A DNA stretch of 64,000 nt, from positions 46,631 to 110,630 of the forward strand of contig NZ_JACOFV010000018.1 of NCBI RefSeq assembly GCF_014284255.1, read 5' to 3'. Origin of the DNA: Cognatundibacterium jejuense (GTDB lineage Bacteria > Pseudomonadota > Gammaproteobacteria > Burkholderiales > Burkholderiaceae_D). Below the pieces are notes generated by a model. The model saw only the letters and a list, made by a program, of their open reading frames with translations, was not told the DNA's origin and made no database searches. A program made the position numbers and the translations under genes. Of this stretch, positions 36,273 to 47,297 are shown in pieces. The number at the start of each line of letters is the position of its first letter. Positions within the stretch are counted from its first letter, which is position 1.

Positions 36273-37712
36273 ATGTTACGTGCTACTAAGATTGTTGCCA
36301 CCATAGGCCCCGCTTCCAATGATGTGGAAACACTCAAACGGATGATTAACGCGGGCGTCAATGTGGTGCGTCTGAACTTTTCTCATGGCAAGGCGCAAGA
36401 TCACATCGATCGCGCCGACATGGTACGTCAGGCGGCAACAGCATGCGGACGCGAAGTGGCAATTATGGCGGATTTGCAAGGTCCAAAAATCCGTATTGGC
36501 AAGTTTGAAAATACCCGTATTCAAATTGAGAATGGCGATAAGTTTATTCTCGACGCGGATTGCACGATGGGTAACCAGGAACGTGTTGGTCTCGATTACA
36601 AAGCCTTGCCACGTGATGTCAAAGTGGGCGACGTTTTATTGCTCAATGATGGTTTGATCGTATTGATTGTTGAACGCATTATCGGTAATGAAATCCATAC
36701 GGTCGTCAAAATCGGTGGTGAGCTGTCGAACAATAAAGGTATTAATCGTCAGGGTGGTGGTTTGACTGCACCTGCTTTGACAGCAAAAGATATGGAAGAC
36801 ATCAAAACAGCGATGTCATTCCAGGCAGATTATGTTGCGGTCTCATTCCCGAAAAATGCGACTGACATGGAAATGGCGCGTCAATTGGCCAATATTGCTG
36901 GTGAGCCTTATAACCACAAGCCAATGATGATTGCCAAGATCGAACGTGCTGAAGCGATTCCGGTCTTGCAAGAAATTCTGGATGCATCCGATGGCATTAT
37001 GGTCGCGCGTGGTGATCTGGCAGTCGAAGTTGGCAATGCGGCAGTTCCGGCATTGCAAAAGCGCATGATCAAAATGGCGCGGGCGTCGAACAAATTAGCA
37101 ATTACCGCAACGCAAATGATGGAGTCGATGATCGTCAATGCAGTGCCAACACGTGCTGAAGTATCCGACGTCGCCAATGCGGTGTTGGATGGTACTGATG
37201 CGGTGATGACGTCTGCCGAAACTGCGTCGGGTAAATATCCTATCGAGACGGTAGAAGCAATGTCGGCGATTTGCCTGGAAGCAGAAAAATTCCAGGAATA
37301 TAAGCTCGATGCTGATTTCCTGAATCTGGCGTTTACCCGCATCGATCAGTCGATTGCTTACGGTGCATTATTTACCGCGCATCATCTTGGTGTGAAAGCG
37401 ATTGTGGCTTTGACTGAATCTGGTTCAACCGCATTGTGGATGAGTCGTCACAGTATTGATGTGCCTTTGTTTGCTTTGACACCGAGTATCGCAACGCAAC
37501 GCAAAGCAGCCCTGTATCGCAACGTCCGGACTTTTACTTTGCCGTATGCGGCAGATCGTGATGCCGTGTTGAGATCGGCGGAGACGGTATTGCTGGAAAA
37601 TGGCGTCGTCAGCAAAGGCGACATGATCGTTGTGACCTGGGGTGAACCTATGGGGCAAGTAGGCGGCACGAATGCGCTGAAGATCGTGAAGGTTGGTGAA
37701 TTTCAGTCCTAA
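36273..37712 (+). CDS. pyk: Pyruvate kinase
   Basis: Converts phosphoenolpyruvate and ADP to pyruvate and ATP. The 479-residue protein shows KIVATIGPASND, NFSHGKAQDH, MADLQGPKIRIG, the active-site MIAKIERAEAI, DGIMVARGDLAVE and TATQMMESMI. Length is normal. Ribosome site CAGGAGA precedes the ATG. It follows pgk and precedes fba, so the three lower-glycolysis genes may be one unit. Confidence 0.97.
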   Translation: MLRATKIVATIGPASNDVETLKRMINAGVNVVRLNFSHGKAQDHIDRADMVRQAATACGREVAIMADLQGPKIRIGKFENTRIQIENGDKFILDADCTMGNQERVGLDYKALPRDVKVGDVLLLNDGLIVLIVERIIGNEIHTVVKIGGELSNNKGINRQGGGLTAPALTAKDMEDIKTAMSFQADYVAVSFPKNATDMEMARQLANIAGEPYNHKPMMIAKIERAEAIPVLQEILDASDGIMVARGDLAVEVGNAAVPALQKRMIKMARASNKLAITATQMMESMIVNAVPTRAEVSDVANAVLDGTDAVMTSAETASGKYPIETVEAMSAICLEAEKFQEYKLDADFLNLAFTRIDQSIAYGALFTAHHLGVKAIVALTESGSTALWMSRHSIDVPLFALTPSIATQRKAALYRNVRTFTLPYAADRDAVLRSAETVLLENGVVSKGDMIVVTWGEPMGQVGGTNALKIVKVGEFQS

Positions 37713-37828
37713 GTAACCCGGTAGCTTTTATGGCCTGATAGAAAAAGATTTGTTGAACTGATCTGCAATTTTTAATGCAGTATCAGATTTGAAAGTAAAG
37801 ATTTTTAATAGTACTTCTGGAGTTTAAT

Positions 37829-38893
37829 ATGCCTCTCGTATCGATGCGTCAATTGCTGGATCATGCTGCTGAAAACGGCTATGGTTTGCCAGCGTTTAAT
37901 GTCAATAATCTGGAACAAGTCACTGCCATCATGGAAGCTGCCAATGAAGTTGGCGCGCCTGTGATTATGCAAGCCTCTGCTGGTGCCCGTAAGTATGCTG
38001 GTGAAGCATTCTTGCGTCATCTGATCGAAGCTGCGGTCGAAGCTTACCCACATATTCCGGTAGTGATGCATCAGGATCACGGCCAATCGCCTGCGGTTTG
38101 TATGGCAGCGATTAAATCCGGTTTTACTTCGGTGATGATGGACGGTTCTTTGATGGAAGATGGCAAGAGCGTTGCCAGCTACGAGTACAACGTTGAAGTA
38201 TCACGTGAAGTCGTTAAATTTTCGCACTCCATCGGTGTGACTGTCGAAGCAGAACTCGGCGTGCTCGGTTCTTTGGAAACCATGATGGGCGACAAAGAAG
38301 ACGGTCACGGTGCTGACGGCAAAATGACGCGTGAACAGTTGTTGACTGACGTGCAGCAAGCTGCTGATTTCGTTAAACAAACTCAATGTGACGCACTGGC
38401 GATTGCGATCGGTACGTCCCACGGTGCATACAAGTTCTCTCGCAAGCCTACCGGCGATATTCTGGCAATCGACCGCATCAAAGAAATCCATGCTCGCATT
38501 CCAAATACTCACTTGGTGATGCACGGTTCTTCTTCCGTGCCGCAAGAATTGCTCGAAGAGATTCGTCAATTCGGCGGTGACATGAAAGAAACCTACGGCG
38601 TGCCAGTGGAAGAAATCGTGATTGGTATCCAAAATGGTGTACGTAAAATCAACATCGACACTGATATCCGTCTGGCAATGACTGGCGCGATCCGTCGTTA
38701 CATGTTTGAAAATCCAGGCAAGTTTGACCCACGTGATTACTTAAAGCCAGCACGTGAAGCAGCGAAACTGGTCTGCAAGGCACGTTACCTGTCGTTCGGT
38801 TGCGAAGGTCAGGCAGCGAAGATAAAACCGATGTCGCTGGAAAAAGTCGCCGAGCAGTACAAAAAAGGCGCGTTGTCGCAGATCGTCAACTAA
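37829..38893 (+). CDS. fba: Fructose-bisphosphate aldolase, class II
   Basis: Zinc-dependent enzyme that splits or forms fructose 1,6-bisphosphate. The 354-residue protein has [20 protein letters not shown] (zinc His), [31 protein letters not shown] (zinc His) and HGSSSVPQE (zinc His), as in the Calvin/glycolysis type class II enzymes. A near-perfect terminator at 38905-38939 ends the unit. Confidence 0.97.
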   Translation: MPLVSMRQLLDHAAENGYGLPAFNVNNLEQVTAIMEAANEVGAPVIMQASAGARKYAGEAFLRHLIEAAVEAYPHIPVVMHQDHGQSPAVCMAAIKSGFTSVMMDGSLMEDGKSVASYEYNVEVSREVVKFSHSIGVTVEAELGVLGSLETMMGDKEDGHGADGKMTREQLLTDVQQAADFVKQTQCDALAIAIGTSHGAYKFSRKPTGDILAIDRIKEIHARIPNTHLVMHGSSSVPQELLEEIRQFGGDMKETYGVPVEEIVIGIQNGVRKINIDTDIRLAMTGAIRRYMFENPGKFDPRDYLKPAREAAKLVCKARYLSFGCEGQAAKIKPMSLEKVAEQYKKGALSQIVN

Positions 38894-38904
38894 GTAATGT
38901 GTAA

Positions 38905-38939
38905 GCTCAGGGCGCAGAAAATGCGCCCTGAGCATTTTT
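38905..38939 (+). terminator. Rho-independent terminator after fba
   Basis: GCTCAGGGCGCA (38905-38916), loop GAAAA, TGCGCCCTGAGC (38922-38933), then ATTTTT. A perfect 12-base GC-rich stem. Confidence 0.95.
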
Positions 38940-39002
38940 GCAGCATTCATTTACATTATAAATTTGCAGTTAATGTGCAGTATTTTAGAGTATTGAAAAA
39001 TC

Positions 39003-39899
39003 ATGACTACCCAAATTAGCTCCACACTTCACTCTTTGCCTTTGTTAGGCCGTGGCAAAGTACGCGATAACTACGCTGTTGGCGACGATAAATTGCTCAT
39101 TGTGACCAGCGATCGCTTATCTGCGTTCGACGTCATCATGTCCGAGCCTATCCCGGAAAAAGGCCGCGTGCTGAATCAAATGGCCAATTTCTGGTTCGAA
39201 AAATTAGGCCACATTGTGCCGAATCATCTGACTGGTATTGCTCCTGAGAGCGTCGTAGCCGCAGATGAAGTAGAACAAGTGCGTGGTCGCGCGGTGGTTG
39301 CTAAACGTCTCAAACCTATCATGGTCGAAGCTGTCGTTCGTGGCTATATCATCGGCTCTGGATGGAAAGATTATCAAGCGACTGGCGCCATTTGCGGTAT
39401 TACTTTGCCTGCCGGTTTGCCACAGGCAGCCAAGTTAGCTGAACCTATTTTCACACCAGCAGCAAAAGCCGAAATGGGTGAGCACGACGAGAACATCAGC
39501 TTTGCCGACATGGAACAACGCATAGGCGCAGAACTCGCTGCCAAGATGCGTGATATCAGTATTCAGCTTTACACCGAAGCGTCAGAATACGCAGCCACAC
39601 GCGGCATCATCATCGCTGATACCAAGTTTGAATTCGGTCTCGATGACAATGGCGTACTGCATTTGATGGACGAAGTGTTGACGGCCGATTCTTCTCGTTT
39701 CTGGCCTGCTGATTCCTATGCAACTGGTATTTCTCCTCCATCGTTCGATAAGCAATTTGTGCGCGACTATCTGGAAACCATTACCAGCTGGAACAAAACA
39801 GTACCTGCCCCGACATTGCCAGAAGACGTGATTTTAAAAACCTCTGCTAAATATCAGGAAGCGCTGGAGCGTCTGACTGGTGAAAAACTGAAGGCATAA
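39003..39899 (+). CDS. purC: Phosphoribosylaminoimidazole-succinocarboxamide synthase
   Basis: Joins aspartate to CAIR in purine synthesis using ATP. The 298-residue protein shows [55 protein letters not shown] and [14 protein letters not shown]. Length fits the long (SAICAR synthase of the yeast/betaproteobacterial) type. purE starts 2 bases after its stop, giving a purCE operon. Confidence 0.97.
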   Translation: MTTQISSTLHSLPLLGRGKVRDNYAVGDDKLLIVTSDRLSAFDVIMSEPIPEKGRVLNQMANFWFEKLGHIVPNHLTGIAPESVVAADEVEQVRGRAVVAKRLKPIMVEAVVRGYIIGSGWKDYQATGAICGITLPAGLPQAAKLAEPIFTPAAKAEMGEHDENISFADMEQRIGAELAAKMRDISIQLYTEASEYAATRGIIIADTKFEFGLDDNGVLHLMDEVLTADSSRFWPADSYATGISPPSFDKQFVRDYLETITSWNKTVPAPTLPEDVILKTSAKYQEALERLTGEKLKA

Positions 39900-39901
39900 T
39901 C

Positions 39902-40399
39902 ATGACGCAAGAGCAAAAAATTGTCGTTGGTGTAGTTATGGGCTCATCCTCTGATTGGGACGTGATGCAGCATGCGGTTGCAATCTTAAAAGAGTTCGGC
40001 ATTGGTTTTGAAGCCAAGGTCGTCTCTGCTCATCGTATGCCGGATGAAATGTTCACGTTTGCAGAAACCGCCCGTGAACGCGGCATCCGCGCGATTATCG
40101 CTGGTGCTGGTGGCGCTGCACATCTGCCAGGCATGATCGCCGCTAAAACCATTGTTCCGGTGTTTGGTGTGCCAGTACCCTCTAAATATTTGCGTGGTGA
40201 AGATTCTTTGCTGTCTATCGTGCAAATGCCAAAAGGGATACCCGTGGCGACGTTTGCGATTGGTGAAGCCGGTGCCGCCAACGCTGCGCTGGCGGCGATC
40301 GCGATGCTGGCAACCACGGATGATGCCTTGGCTGCGCAATTGCTGACGTTCAGAGAAAAGCAAACGCAAGTTGCACGCGATATGGTGCTGCCAGTTTGA
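39902..40399 (+). CDS. purE: N5-carboxyaminoimidazole ribonucleotide mutase
   Basis: Moves the carboxyl group of N5-CAIR to give CAIR. The 165-residue class I PurE has [31 protein letters not shown] and the [29 protein letters not shown] block. It pairs with PurK, encoded 274 bases further on the same strand. Confidence 0.97.
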   Translation: MTQEQKIVVGVVMGSSSDWDVMQHAVAILKEFGIGFEAKVVSAHRMPDEMFTFAETARERGIRAIIAGAGGAAHLPGMIAAKTIVPVFGVPVPSKYLRGEDSLLSIVQMPKGIPVATFAIGEAGAANAALAAIAMLATTDDALAAQLLTFREKQTQVARDMVLPV

Positions 40400-40673
40400 T
40401 TGCTTAACAATGTGCAGCGGTGATGTTGAATTCAACCCTTAGCAGCGCCGTTGCCTGTTTTGAATCTTAAAAACGACGAAAGACAGACAGCTTTTTGCGT
40501 GTGTGTCAGCAATATGAATTTGAAAGAGTTTGCATACTCCTAGTGAGTATTTTAAAACGTCCATTCTGTCTCAATGACAAATGACGTGTTTTTCTAAATA
40601 AAGGGGGGGAGTATCTTTATTCCCTCACTGAATCGCAGGCTGTTTTTGAACGCCTCACATAGAATTTGACATC

Positions 40674-41894
40674 ATGACTATCGACAAGCAAGTACATCCA
40701 AGACGACCATTATTGCCGAATACCGACAAAAGCTGCCTTGGCATCTTAGGCGGTGGTCAGTTAGGTCGCATGTTTGCGCACGCAGCTCAGGCACTCGGCT
40801 ACAAGGTTGCCGTGCTGGAGCCGGAAGCAGGCTGTCCTGCCGCGCAGGTGGCAGAACACCATGTACAGGCCAATTATGATGACGCGACAGGTTTGAGCGA
40901 ATTACACAAGTTCGCTACCAGCGTCACGACTGAATTTGAAAACGTTCCTGCTGATAGCCTCGATTATTTTGCTCGTGGTGGCTTTGTAGCACCAGCTGGC
41001 GCTTGTGTTTCTATTGCGCAGGACAGGCTCGCCGAAAAGCATTTCTTTACCCGCTGCGCATTGAATAATGGCGTTTACCCAGCGCCGCATTGGGGCATCG
41101 CAACGCACGCAGATGTGCTAAGCGCACCGGATGATTTGCTGCCTGGTATTTTGAAAACCGTACGCATGGGTTATGACGGTAAAGGTCAGGTCAGAGTTCG
41201 CACCCGCGCAGAATTGGAAGCGGCGTTTGCTGGCATGAATGGCCAACACTGCATTTTAGAAAAAATGCTGCCGCTGGCTTACGAAATATCCGTCCTCGTT
41301 GCTCGCGGTGTTGACGGCGAAGCCGTGGTCTATCCGATCGCTGAAAATGTCCATCGTGACGGCATCTTATTTACGACGCTAGCACCAAGCCCGAATGTGT
41401 CACCAGACATCGCCAAAAAGGCACAAGCTGCCGCTTTGGATATCATCGCAGAACTCGGTTATGTCGGCGTGTTGTGCATCGAATTTTTTGTGCTGCAAGA
41501 TGGAACGATGGCCGTCAATGAGATGGCACCGCGTCCGCACAACAGTGGTCATTACACTATTGATGCTTGCATCACCAGCCAGTTTGAGCAACAAGTACGC
41601 GCTTTGGCGCAATTGCCGCTGGGCGATGTGCGTCAACATTCAGCCGCCGCCATGTTGAATATTTTGGGCGACGTCTGGTATGAGAATGCCAGCACAGATA
41701 CCCAGCACGAACCAGCCTGGGATCAGGTCATGGCGATTCCAGGTGCGCATGTTCACTTATACGGCAAAGCCGAAGCACGTCGCGCACGTAAGATGGGACA
41801 TGTCACTTTTGTCGCTACCAGCATGCCAGAAGCGCAGGCAGCATTAGCCAGAGCCTGCGTCATTCTCGGGATTGCCGCGCCGGAGCAAGCATGA
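40674..41894 (+). CDS. purK: N5-carboxyaminoimidazole ribonucleotide synthase
   Basis: ATP-grasp enzyme that makes N5-CAIR from AIR and bicarbonate, feeding PurE. The 406-residue protein has LGILGGGQLGRMFAHAAQALG, TEFENVPADSL, KTVRMGYDGKGQ and EMAPRPHNSGHYT. The 274-base gap after purE holds a weak hairpin (ATACTC-GAGTAT at 40534-40550) and an AATAAAG/CTTTATT stem near 40597-40621, perhaps a leader structure. The tsaC start overlaps the stop by ATGA. Confidence 0.96.
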   Translation: MTIDKQVHPRRPLLPNTDKSCLGILGGGQLGRMFAHAAQALGYKVAVLEPEAGCPAAQVAEHHVQANYDDATGLSELHKFATSVTTEFENVPADSLDYFARGGFVAPAGACVSIAQDRLAEKHFFTRCALNNGVYPAPHWGIATHADVLSAPDDLLPGILKTVRMGYDGKGQVRVRTRAELEAAFAGMNGQHCILEKMLPLAYEISVLVARGVDGEAVVYPIAENVHRDGILFTTLAPSPNVSPDIAKKAQAAALDIIAELGYVGVLCIEFFVLQDGTMAVNEMAPRPHNSGHYTIDACITSQFEQQVRALAQLPLGDVRQHSAAAMLNILGDVWYENASTDTQHEPAWDQVMAIPGAHVHLYGKAEARRARKMGHVTFVATSMPEAQAALARACVILGIAAPEQA

Positions 41895-42937
41895 GGTCAG
41901 TAGTCAGCAAGACAAATGTACCGCTTGAAATTATCGCGGCGGCACAAGCTTTAGAAGCTGGCAAGCTGGTCGCTTTTCCGACAGAAACGGTCTATGGTCT
42001 TGGTGCGGATGCAGAAAACCCGCAGGCGGTTGCCAATATCTATGCCGCCAAAGGACGTCCTTCCAATCATCCTGTGATTGTGCACATCGCACCAGGCGCC
42101 GACATCAGTTACTGGGCGAAAGAGATTCCGGCCGAAGCAGAAAAACTCATCGCAGCATTTTGGCCCGGTCCGCTGACTTTTATTTTAAAGCGGGCCGATC
42201 ACATTCCGGCTGCGGTGTCCGGTGGTCAGGATACGGTTGGCATACGCTGCCCGTCGCATCCAGTGGCGATCGCGCTATTGAGTGCGTTTAAAGGTGGTAA
42301 AGGTGGCGTTGCTGCGCCGTCAGCCAATAAATTTGGCCATGTCAGCCCAACCATGGCATCTCATGTGATCGAAGAGTTTGAACAAGAAGTGCAGCCAGGT
42401 GGTTTGATTGCACAGGTGTTGGACGGTGGTCAGAGTGAGGTTGGCATCGAATCAACGATTGTCGATTTAAGTCGTTTAGCCACCCATGGCCCAGTTTTGC
42501 TCAGACCTGGGCATATCAGTGCAGAACAATTGGCTGCAGTGCTGGGCGTTATGCCTGCCAGTCCCGACGCCGCCGCACCGCGTGCATCAGGCACGTTGGA
42601 TGCCCACTATGCGCCGCACACGCCGGTGGTGCAGGTCGCCGTTGGAGAACTTGATGATGTGGTTCAACAATTACAAGCCAAAGGCAGGACATTGGCCTTA
42701 ATGAGCTACCTCGCGCATCCTGCCATTCATGCCGATGCCTGGCGACATTTGCCAAATGATCCGGTTGGTTATGCCCATGATTTGTATGCTGGCTTGCGCG
42801 AACTCGATCATGCGCATGCCGATGTGATTCTGGTCGAAGCCTTGCCGCAAGAAAAAATCTGGCAAGGCGTCAACGACCGCCTGCGCCGCGCCGCATTTGA
42901 TTCGAGGGATGTGTTGGAAAAGATGTTGGGGAATTGA
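41891..42937 (+). CDS. Threonylcarbamoyl-AMP synthase (Sua5/TsaC type)
   Basis: Makes threonylcarbamoyl-AMP for the t6A base of tRNAs that read ANN codons. The 348-residue protein is the long Sua5 form: an N-terminal YrdC domain (VAFPTETVYGLGADA, KGRPSNHPVIVH, FWPGPLTFILKR, DTVGIRCPSHPV, SANKFGHVSPT) followed by a Sua5 C-terminal domain after about residue 230 (RASGTLDAHYAPHTPVVQV). The start overlaps the purK stop by four bases, so it is coupled to purK. Confidence 0.95.
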   Translation: MRSVVSKTNVPLEIIAAAQALEAGKLVAFPTETVYGLGADAENPQAVANIYAAKGRPSNHPVIVHIAPGADISYWAKEIPAEAEKLIAAFWPGPLTFILKRADHIPAAVSGGQDTVGIRCPSHPVAIALLSAFKGGKGGVAAPSANKFGHVSPTMASHVIEEFEQEVQPGGLIAQVLDGGQSEVGIESTIVDLSRLATHGPVLLRPGHISAEQLAAVLGVMPASPDAAAPRASGTLDAHYAPHTPVVQVAVGELDDVVQQLQAKGRTLALMSYLAHPAIHADAWRHLPNDPVGYAHDLYAGLRELDHAHADVILVEALPQEKIWQGVNDRLRRAAFDSRDVLEKMLGN

Positions 42938-42986
42938 GTTAAAAGTAGGGCGGGCTGCACTCGTCCTACAATCGGATCCCATCAAC

Positions 42987-43241
42987 TTACTTGTAAATCA
43001 ACTTCATCGCCAAAATGAAAGACGCCAGCACCAAGGTCACAATATTGGCAATGATGACTGGCCACGCCTGCAACAAGATGCCATAAGTCATCCACATCAG
43101 GATGCCAGCAATAAAGATCACGTACATACTCAGCGATACGCCCTCAGCGCGTTTAAAGCGCCAGGTCATCCAGGCTTGAGGGATAAATGCGGCGGTGGTC
43201 AGGCTGGCGGCGCAATAGCCGACCAAATCAGAAGTGAGCAT
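42987..43241 (-). CDS. SemiSWEET-type (MtN3/PQ-loop) small transporter
   Basis: An 84-residue protein with three helices, the size of bacterial SemiSWEETs, which work as dimers and move sugars across the inner membrane. It has VGYCAASLTTAAFIPQAWMTWRFKRAEGVSLSMYVIF, including the Pro-Gln of the PQ motif, then GILMWMTYGILL. It lies 5 bases after the flavin reductase gene on the same strand, so they are cotranscribed. Substrate unknown. Confidence 0.93.
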   Translation of the reverse strand: MLTSDLVGYCAASLTTAAFIPQAWMTWRFKRAEGVSLSMYVIFIAGILMWMTYGILLQAWPVIIANIVTLVLASFILAMKLIYK

Positions 43242-43246
43242 GAAAA

Positions 43247-43783
43247 TTATTTTGGCGAGGTTTCAATGAATTGACCGCCATGATAGACCAGAGGTGCCTG
43301 CGCTGTAAATTCACAATGTTCAACTTCACCGACGAAAATCACATGATCGCCCTCAGGGTAGCGGCTGCGATTGTGACATTCGAACCAGGCTGAGGCACCG
43401 GTTAAGATAGGATGTCCGGTGCGTGATAAGGTGTATTCAACACCTTCAAAACGATTCGTTTTGCGACTTGCGAACTGTTCCGCCAACCACGCCTGCTCAG
43501 CGGATAAAACATTGACAACATAATGTGAATTGCCAGTTAATACAGGCATGCTGTTAGCAGAATTACCAAGGCTCCATAGCACCAAAGGCGGTTCCAGAGA
43601 AACAGAATTGAATGAACTTGCTGTTAAACCAAGAAATTGTCCATCTGCCAGGCGAGTGGTAATGACGGTGACGCCCGTCGCGAATTGGGACAGGGCATTT
43701 CTGAAGTAACGGCTGTCAAAATCGCGCTTTTCTGCGCGTGGAGAACGAGTGTGCATCGGGGTTCCATCAATTTTTTTCGCCAT
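43247..43783 (-). CDS. Flavin reductase domain protein
   Basis: A 178-residue member of the flavin reductase/HpaC-like family that uses NAD(P)H to reduce FMN or FAD for a partner monooxygenase. It shows ALSQFATGVTVITTR, LGLTASSFNSVSLEPPLVLWSL, NVLSAEQAWLAEQFA and the C-terminal GDHVIFVGEVEH. Start 43783 (MAKKIDG) is used; the longer frame to 44059 runs over the divergent secreted gene and is not family-like. No partner oxygenase lies nearby. Confidence 0.9.
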   Translation of the reverse strand: MAKKIDGTPMHTRSPRAEKRDFDSRYFRNALSQFATGVTVITTRLADGQFLGLTASSFNSVSLEPPLVLWSLGNSANSMPVLTGNSHYVVNVLSAEQAWLAEQFASRKTNRFEGVEYTLSRTGHPILTGASAWFECHNRSRYPEGDHVIFVGEVEHCEFTAQAPLVYHGGQFIETSPK

Positions 43784-43937
43784 TATCCCAGATTTCCTGG
43801 TTTTCGTTGAATTGCGGGCAAATTCCTGAAGCGCGTAGCTGTCTGTGTTAAACTTATGCCCTTCGCGGGTTCTGTTTGTCGACTTTAAGTAATTGATTTC
43901 TTTGATTTTTTTGATATTCGAAATGGTGAGGTAAGCG

Positions 43938-44309
43938 ATGTCTATCGCGAGAATTTTTCGTTGTCTGAGTATATGGCTGGTGTTGGCTGGTCTGACGGCC
44001 TCAAGTTTCGCACAGGTGGCCGCTGATCGACAATTCCCCCCGAATGCTAAGCGCGGCATTCTGGATATGTCAAATTATCCAAATATCACGATGGATGGGT
44101 ATCCGCGACGCTTGGCGCCTTCATCACGTATTTTTGCGGTCAACAATTTGATCGTCATGCCAGCAACATTGTCTGGTAGTAATATTGTTGTTCATTACAC
44201 AGAAAATAGTTTTCGGGATATTGATAAGGTCTGGATACTTACAAAATCAGAAATCGCCAAAGGATTGCCTGATCCCAATGCGCAGGCGAACATGCCGATG
44301 ACGAATTGA
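43938..44309 (+). CDS. Conserved small secreted protein of unknown function
   Basis: A 123-residue protein with a clear signal peptide (IWLVLAGLTASSFAQ). The mature part begins VAADRQFPPNAKRGILDMSNYPNITMDGYPRRLAPSSRIF, then NIVVHYTENSFRDIDKVWILTKSEI. The pattern is familiar from Burkholderiales, but no function is known to me. It lies upstream of miaB and may share its transcript. Confidence 0.82.
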   Translation: MSIARIFRCLSIWLVLAGLTASSFAQVAADRQFPPNAKRGILDMSNYPNITMDGYPRRLAPSSRIFAVNNLIVMPATLSGSNIVVHYTENSFRDIDKVWILTKSEIAKGLPDPNAQANMPMTN

Positions 44310-44371
44310 TTGATTCGACCCGAATGAACATATAGTTATTGAAAGCTGTAACAGCTGTTACTTTAGAAAAA

Positions 44372-45715
44372 ATGATGCAAAAAAAAGTCTTTATTAAAAC
44401 CTTTGGCTGCCAGATGAATGAGTATGACTCAGACAAAATGGCCGATGTACTCAATGTTTCCGAAGGTCTGATTAAAACCGATACGCCAGAAGACGCCGAC
44501 ATCGTTCTGCTCAATACCTGTAGCGTGCGCGAAAAAGCGTCTGAAAAAGTGTTTTCCGACCTCGGTCGTCTGCGTGAATTAAAGCGTAAGCGTCCTGACA
44601 TGTTAATTGGCGTTGGTGGTTGTGTCGCTTCGCAAGAAGGTGAAGCCATTATCAAACGCGCGCCGTATGTTGACGTGGTGTTTGGCCCGCAGACTTTGCA
44701 TCGTTTGCCGCAATTGATTGATGCACGCCGTTCGTCCGGCCGTTCGCAAGTCGATATCAGTTTTCCTGAAATCGAAAAATTCGACCACATGCCACCGGCT
44801 AAGGTAGATGGTGCGACTGCCTACGTGTCTATCATGGAAGGTTGCAGTAAGTATTGCAGTTACTGCGTGGTGCCATACACCCGCGGTGAAGAAGTCTCGC
44901 GTCCATTTGAAGATGTGTTGGCTGAGGTGGCAGGTTTAGCGGCGCAAGGTGTTAAAGAAATTAGTTTGCTTGGTCAAAACGTGAACGCCTATCGTGGTGT
45001 GATGGAGGATGGCGAGATTGCCGACTTCGCTTTGTTGATTGAGTATGTTGCTGAGTTCCCGGAAATCGAGCGCATCCGTTTTGTGACCAGTCACCCGAAA
45101 GAATTTACTCAGCGCTTGATTGACTGCTACGCCAAAGTGCCGAAGCTGGTCAACCATTTGTATTTGCCAGCGCAACATGGCTCAGACCGTATTTTGTCTG
45201 CCATGAAACGTGGTTACACCGCGATTGAGTATAAATCGGTGATACGCCGCCTTAAAAAAGTGCGTCCTGATATGTCAGTGTCTTCTGATTTTATCGTCGG
45301 ATTTCCTGGGGAAACTGATGAAGATTTCGATGCGCTGATGAAGTTGATCGATGATGTTGGTTTTGATAATAGCTTCAGCTTTATTTTCAGTCCGCGCCCC
45401 GGAACACCAGCGGCGAATCTGGAAGATGACACACCGCAAGAATTGAAATTACGTCGCTTGCAAACTTTGCAGGCAGTGATTGATTCCAATACAAAAAAAT
45501 ATAGCAATGCCATGATAGGCACAGTCCAACGCATACTGGTGGATGGCCCTTCAGTGAAAGATCCAAATGAATTACAGGGCCGCACCGAAAATAATCGCGT
45601 TGTGAACTTCGCGGGCGGAAAAGAATTAATCGGCACATTGGTCAATACAGTGATTACTGAATCCTATAATTATTCCTTGCGCGGCGAATTAGTCGAAGAA
45701 ACTGTGACTGCATGA
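44372..45715 (+). CDS. miaB: tRNA-2-methylthio-N6-dimethylallyladenosine synthase
   Basis: Radical-SAM methylthiotransferase that adds a methylthio group to i6A37 of tRNAs. The 447-residue protein has the N-terminal cluster Cys in [20 protein letters not shown] and GGCVASQEG, the radical [18 protein letters not shown], and a C-terminal TRAM domain. ATGs at 44372 and 44375 are both possible; a TTG at 44339 is less likely. Its stop overlaps the phoH start. Confidence 0.96.
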   Translation: MMQKKVFIKTFGCQMNEYDSDKMADVLNVSEGLIKTDTPEDADIVLLNTCSVREKASEKVFSDLGRLRELKRKRPDMLIGVGGCVASQEGEAIIKRAPYVDVVFGPQTLHRLPQLIDARRSSGRSQVDISFPEIEKFDHMPPAKVDGATAYVSIMEGCSKYCSYCVVPYTRGEEVSRPFEDVLAEVAGLAAQGVKEISLLGQNVNAYRGVMEDGEIADFALLIEYVAEFPEIERIRFVTSHPKEFTQRLIDCYAKVPKLVNHLYLPAQHGSDRILSAMKRGYTAIEYKSVIRRLKKVRPDMSVSSDFIVGFPGETDEDFDALMKLIDDVGFDNSFSFIFSPRPGTPAANLEDDTPQELKLRRLQTLQAVIDSNTKKYSNAMIGTVQRILVDGPSVKDPNELQGRTENNRVVNFAGGKELIGTLVNTVITESYNYSLRGELVEETVTA

Positions 45716-46827
45716 TGGCTAAAACTCCTGTGCCAGTTTCTTACTTTATTCCGCAACCGCTGGACAATACGCGTCTGGCAAATTTGTGCGGCCCATTGGA
45801 TGAAAATTTACGTCAGATGTCGGCGGCATTGGATGTGACGATTTTTCGCCGTGGAGAGAAATTTATTGTCAGTGGTCACAATGCTGAACAAGCTTTGGAA
45901 TTGTTAGAGCATTTTTATCCACTCGCCAAAAAAGCGATTTCGATTGATGAAGTGCAATTGGCTTTAGTCGAACAAAAAGCCAAACAAAGCTTAAAAAATC
46001 CTACCTTAGAAATCGCACACAGTGCGGACGCGGTTTCGACTGAAGAAACTGTTGACGCGGAACCAGTCACCGTTTCATCGATTGAAAGTCCGGTGCTCAA
46101 AACACGTCGCAGCGATTTGCGTGGTCGCACACCGCATCAGAATCACTATCTCAACTCTATTGTTGAACACGATATTACTTTTGGTATCGGCCCAGCTGGT
46201 ACAGGTAAAACCTATTTGGCCGTTGCTTGTGCGGTGGATGCATTAGAGCGCGATGCTGTTAAACGTATTATTCTTACCCGTCCGGCAGTGGAGGCGGGTG
46301 AGCGACTTGGCTTTTTACCTGGCGATCTGGCGCAAAAGGTTGATCCGTATCTGCGGCCTTTGTACGACGCTTTGTATGATTTGCTCGGTTTTGATCGTAC
46401 CCAAAAAATGTTTGAGAAGCAGGTCATCGAAATTGCGCCGCTGGCGTACATGCGCGGGCGTACCTTGAACCATGCTTTTGTCATTCTGGATGAAGCACAA
46501 AATACCACGCCGGAACAAATGAAAATGTTCCTGACACGTATAGGTTTTGGCAGCAAAGCGGTCATTACCGGCGATGTTACACAAGTCGATTTGCAGCGCG
46601 GACAAAAAAGCGGTTTGATTGATGCGTGCCAGGTGTTAAGCGGTGTTCGCGGAATTGCTTTCTCCCAGTTCACCAGTGTTGACGTGGTACGACATCCTCT
46701 GGTTGGCCGTATTGTAGACGCCTATGAATCAGCTAACGCCAGTGCGCATGCGCATAGCGCGGCAATTGGTCTGTTAAAAAACGCCACCCCATTCAATTCA
46801 GCTCATCATCATGGTCGCAAAAAGTAA
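45712..46827 (+). CDS. PhoH-like ATPase
   Basis: A 371-residue ATPase of the PhoH/PhoL type. The first 120 residues hold a KH-like domain, then [14 protein letters not shown], Walker [12 protein letters not shown] and Walker [16 protein letters not shown]. It is thought to act on RNA together with YbeY. Its start overlaps the miaB stop by ATGA and its end overlaps ybeY by 17 bases. Confidence 0.95.
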   Translation: MMAKTPVPVSYFIPQPLDNTRLANLCGPLDENLRQMSAALDVTIFRRGEKFIVSGHNAEQALELLEHFYPLAKKAISIDEVQLALVEQKAKQSLKNPTLEIAHSADAVSTEETVDAEPVTVSSIESPVLKTRRSDLRGRTPHQNHYLNSIVEHDITFGIGPAGTGKTYLAVACAVDALERDAVKRIILTRPAVEAGERLGFLPGDLAQKVDPYLRPLYDALYDLLGFDRTQKMFEKQVIEIAPLAYMRGRTLNHAFVILDEAQNTTPEQMKMFLTRIGFGSKAVITGDVTQVDLQRGQKSGLIDACQVLSGVRGIAFSQFTSVDVVRHPLVGRIVDAYESANASAHAHSAAIGLLKNATPFNSAHHHGRKK

Positions 46828-47275
46828 TCCTAAGCATAAATTAACTTTGTCTGTGCAGTATGCAGATCCACGTTTGCAGGACATTTTGCCGCGTCCTTTA
46901 ATTCGTAAAACAATTCAAGCAGCTTTGTATTTTCCGGCAGAATTGACGCTGCGTTTTGTTGATGCTGCAGAAGGACAAGAGCTAAACCGCGACTATCGTG
47001 GCAAAGATTATGCGACCAATGTATTGACGTTCGCCTACACGGAAGATGAAGATGCTGAAGTAACACAGGCTGATATTATTTTGTGTACAGATGTCCTCCA
47101 GAAGGAAGCGGATGAGCAAAAAAAATCGGTACTAGAGCATGCCCAACATTTGATCGTACATGGCGTTTTGCACGCACAAGGCTATGATCATGAAACCGAT
47201 GAAGAGGCCGATGAAATGGAGGGGCTGGAAATTGAAATTCTGGCAGGCTTAGGTTTAGATAACCCTTATCAATAA
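46811..47275 (+). CDS. ybeY: Endoribonuclease YbeY (rRNA maturation)
   Basis: Metal-dependent endoribonuclease needed for 16S rRNA 3'-end maturation and quality control of ribosomes. The 154-residue protein has [17 protein letters not shown] and the zinc site [24 protein letters not shown] with three His residues. It overlaps the end of the PhoH-like gene by 17 bases. Confidence 0.97.
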   Translation: MVAKSNPKHKLTLSVQYADPRLQDILPRPLIRKTIQAALYFPAELTLRFVDAAEGQELNRDYRGKDYATNVLTFAYTEDEDAEVTQADIILCTDVLQKEADEQKKSVLEHAQHLIVHGVLHAQGYDHETDEEADEMEGLEIEILAGLGLDNPYQ

Positions 47276-47297
47276 TTTTTAAAATCTTTATTCGTCG

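Noticed and set aside
40400..40673. Purine riboswitch before purK
   Set aside because: Only short AT-rich stems are visible; the conserved core of a purine riboswitch is not present.
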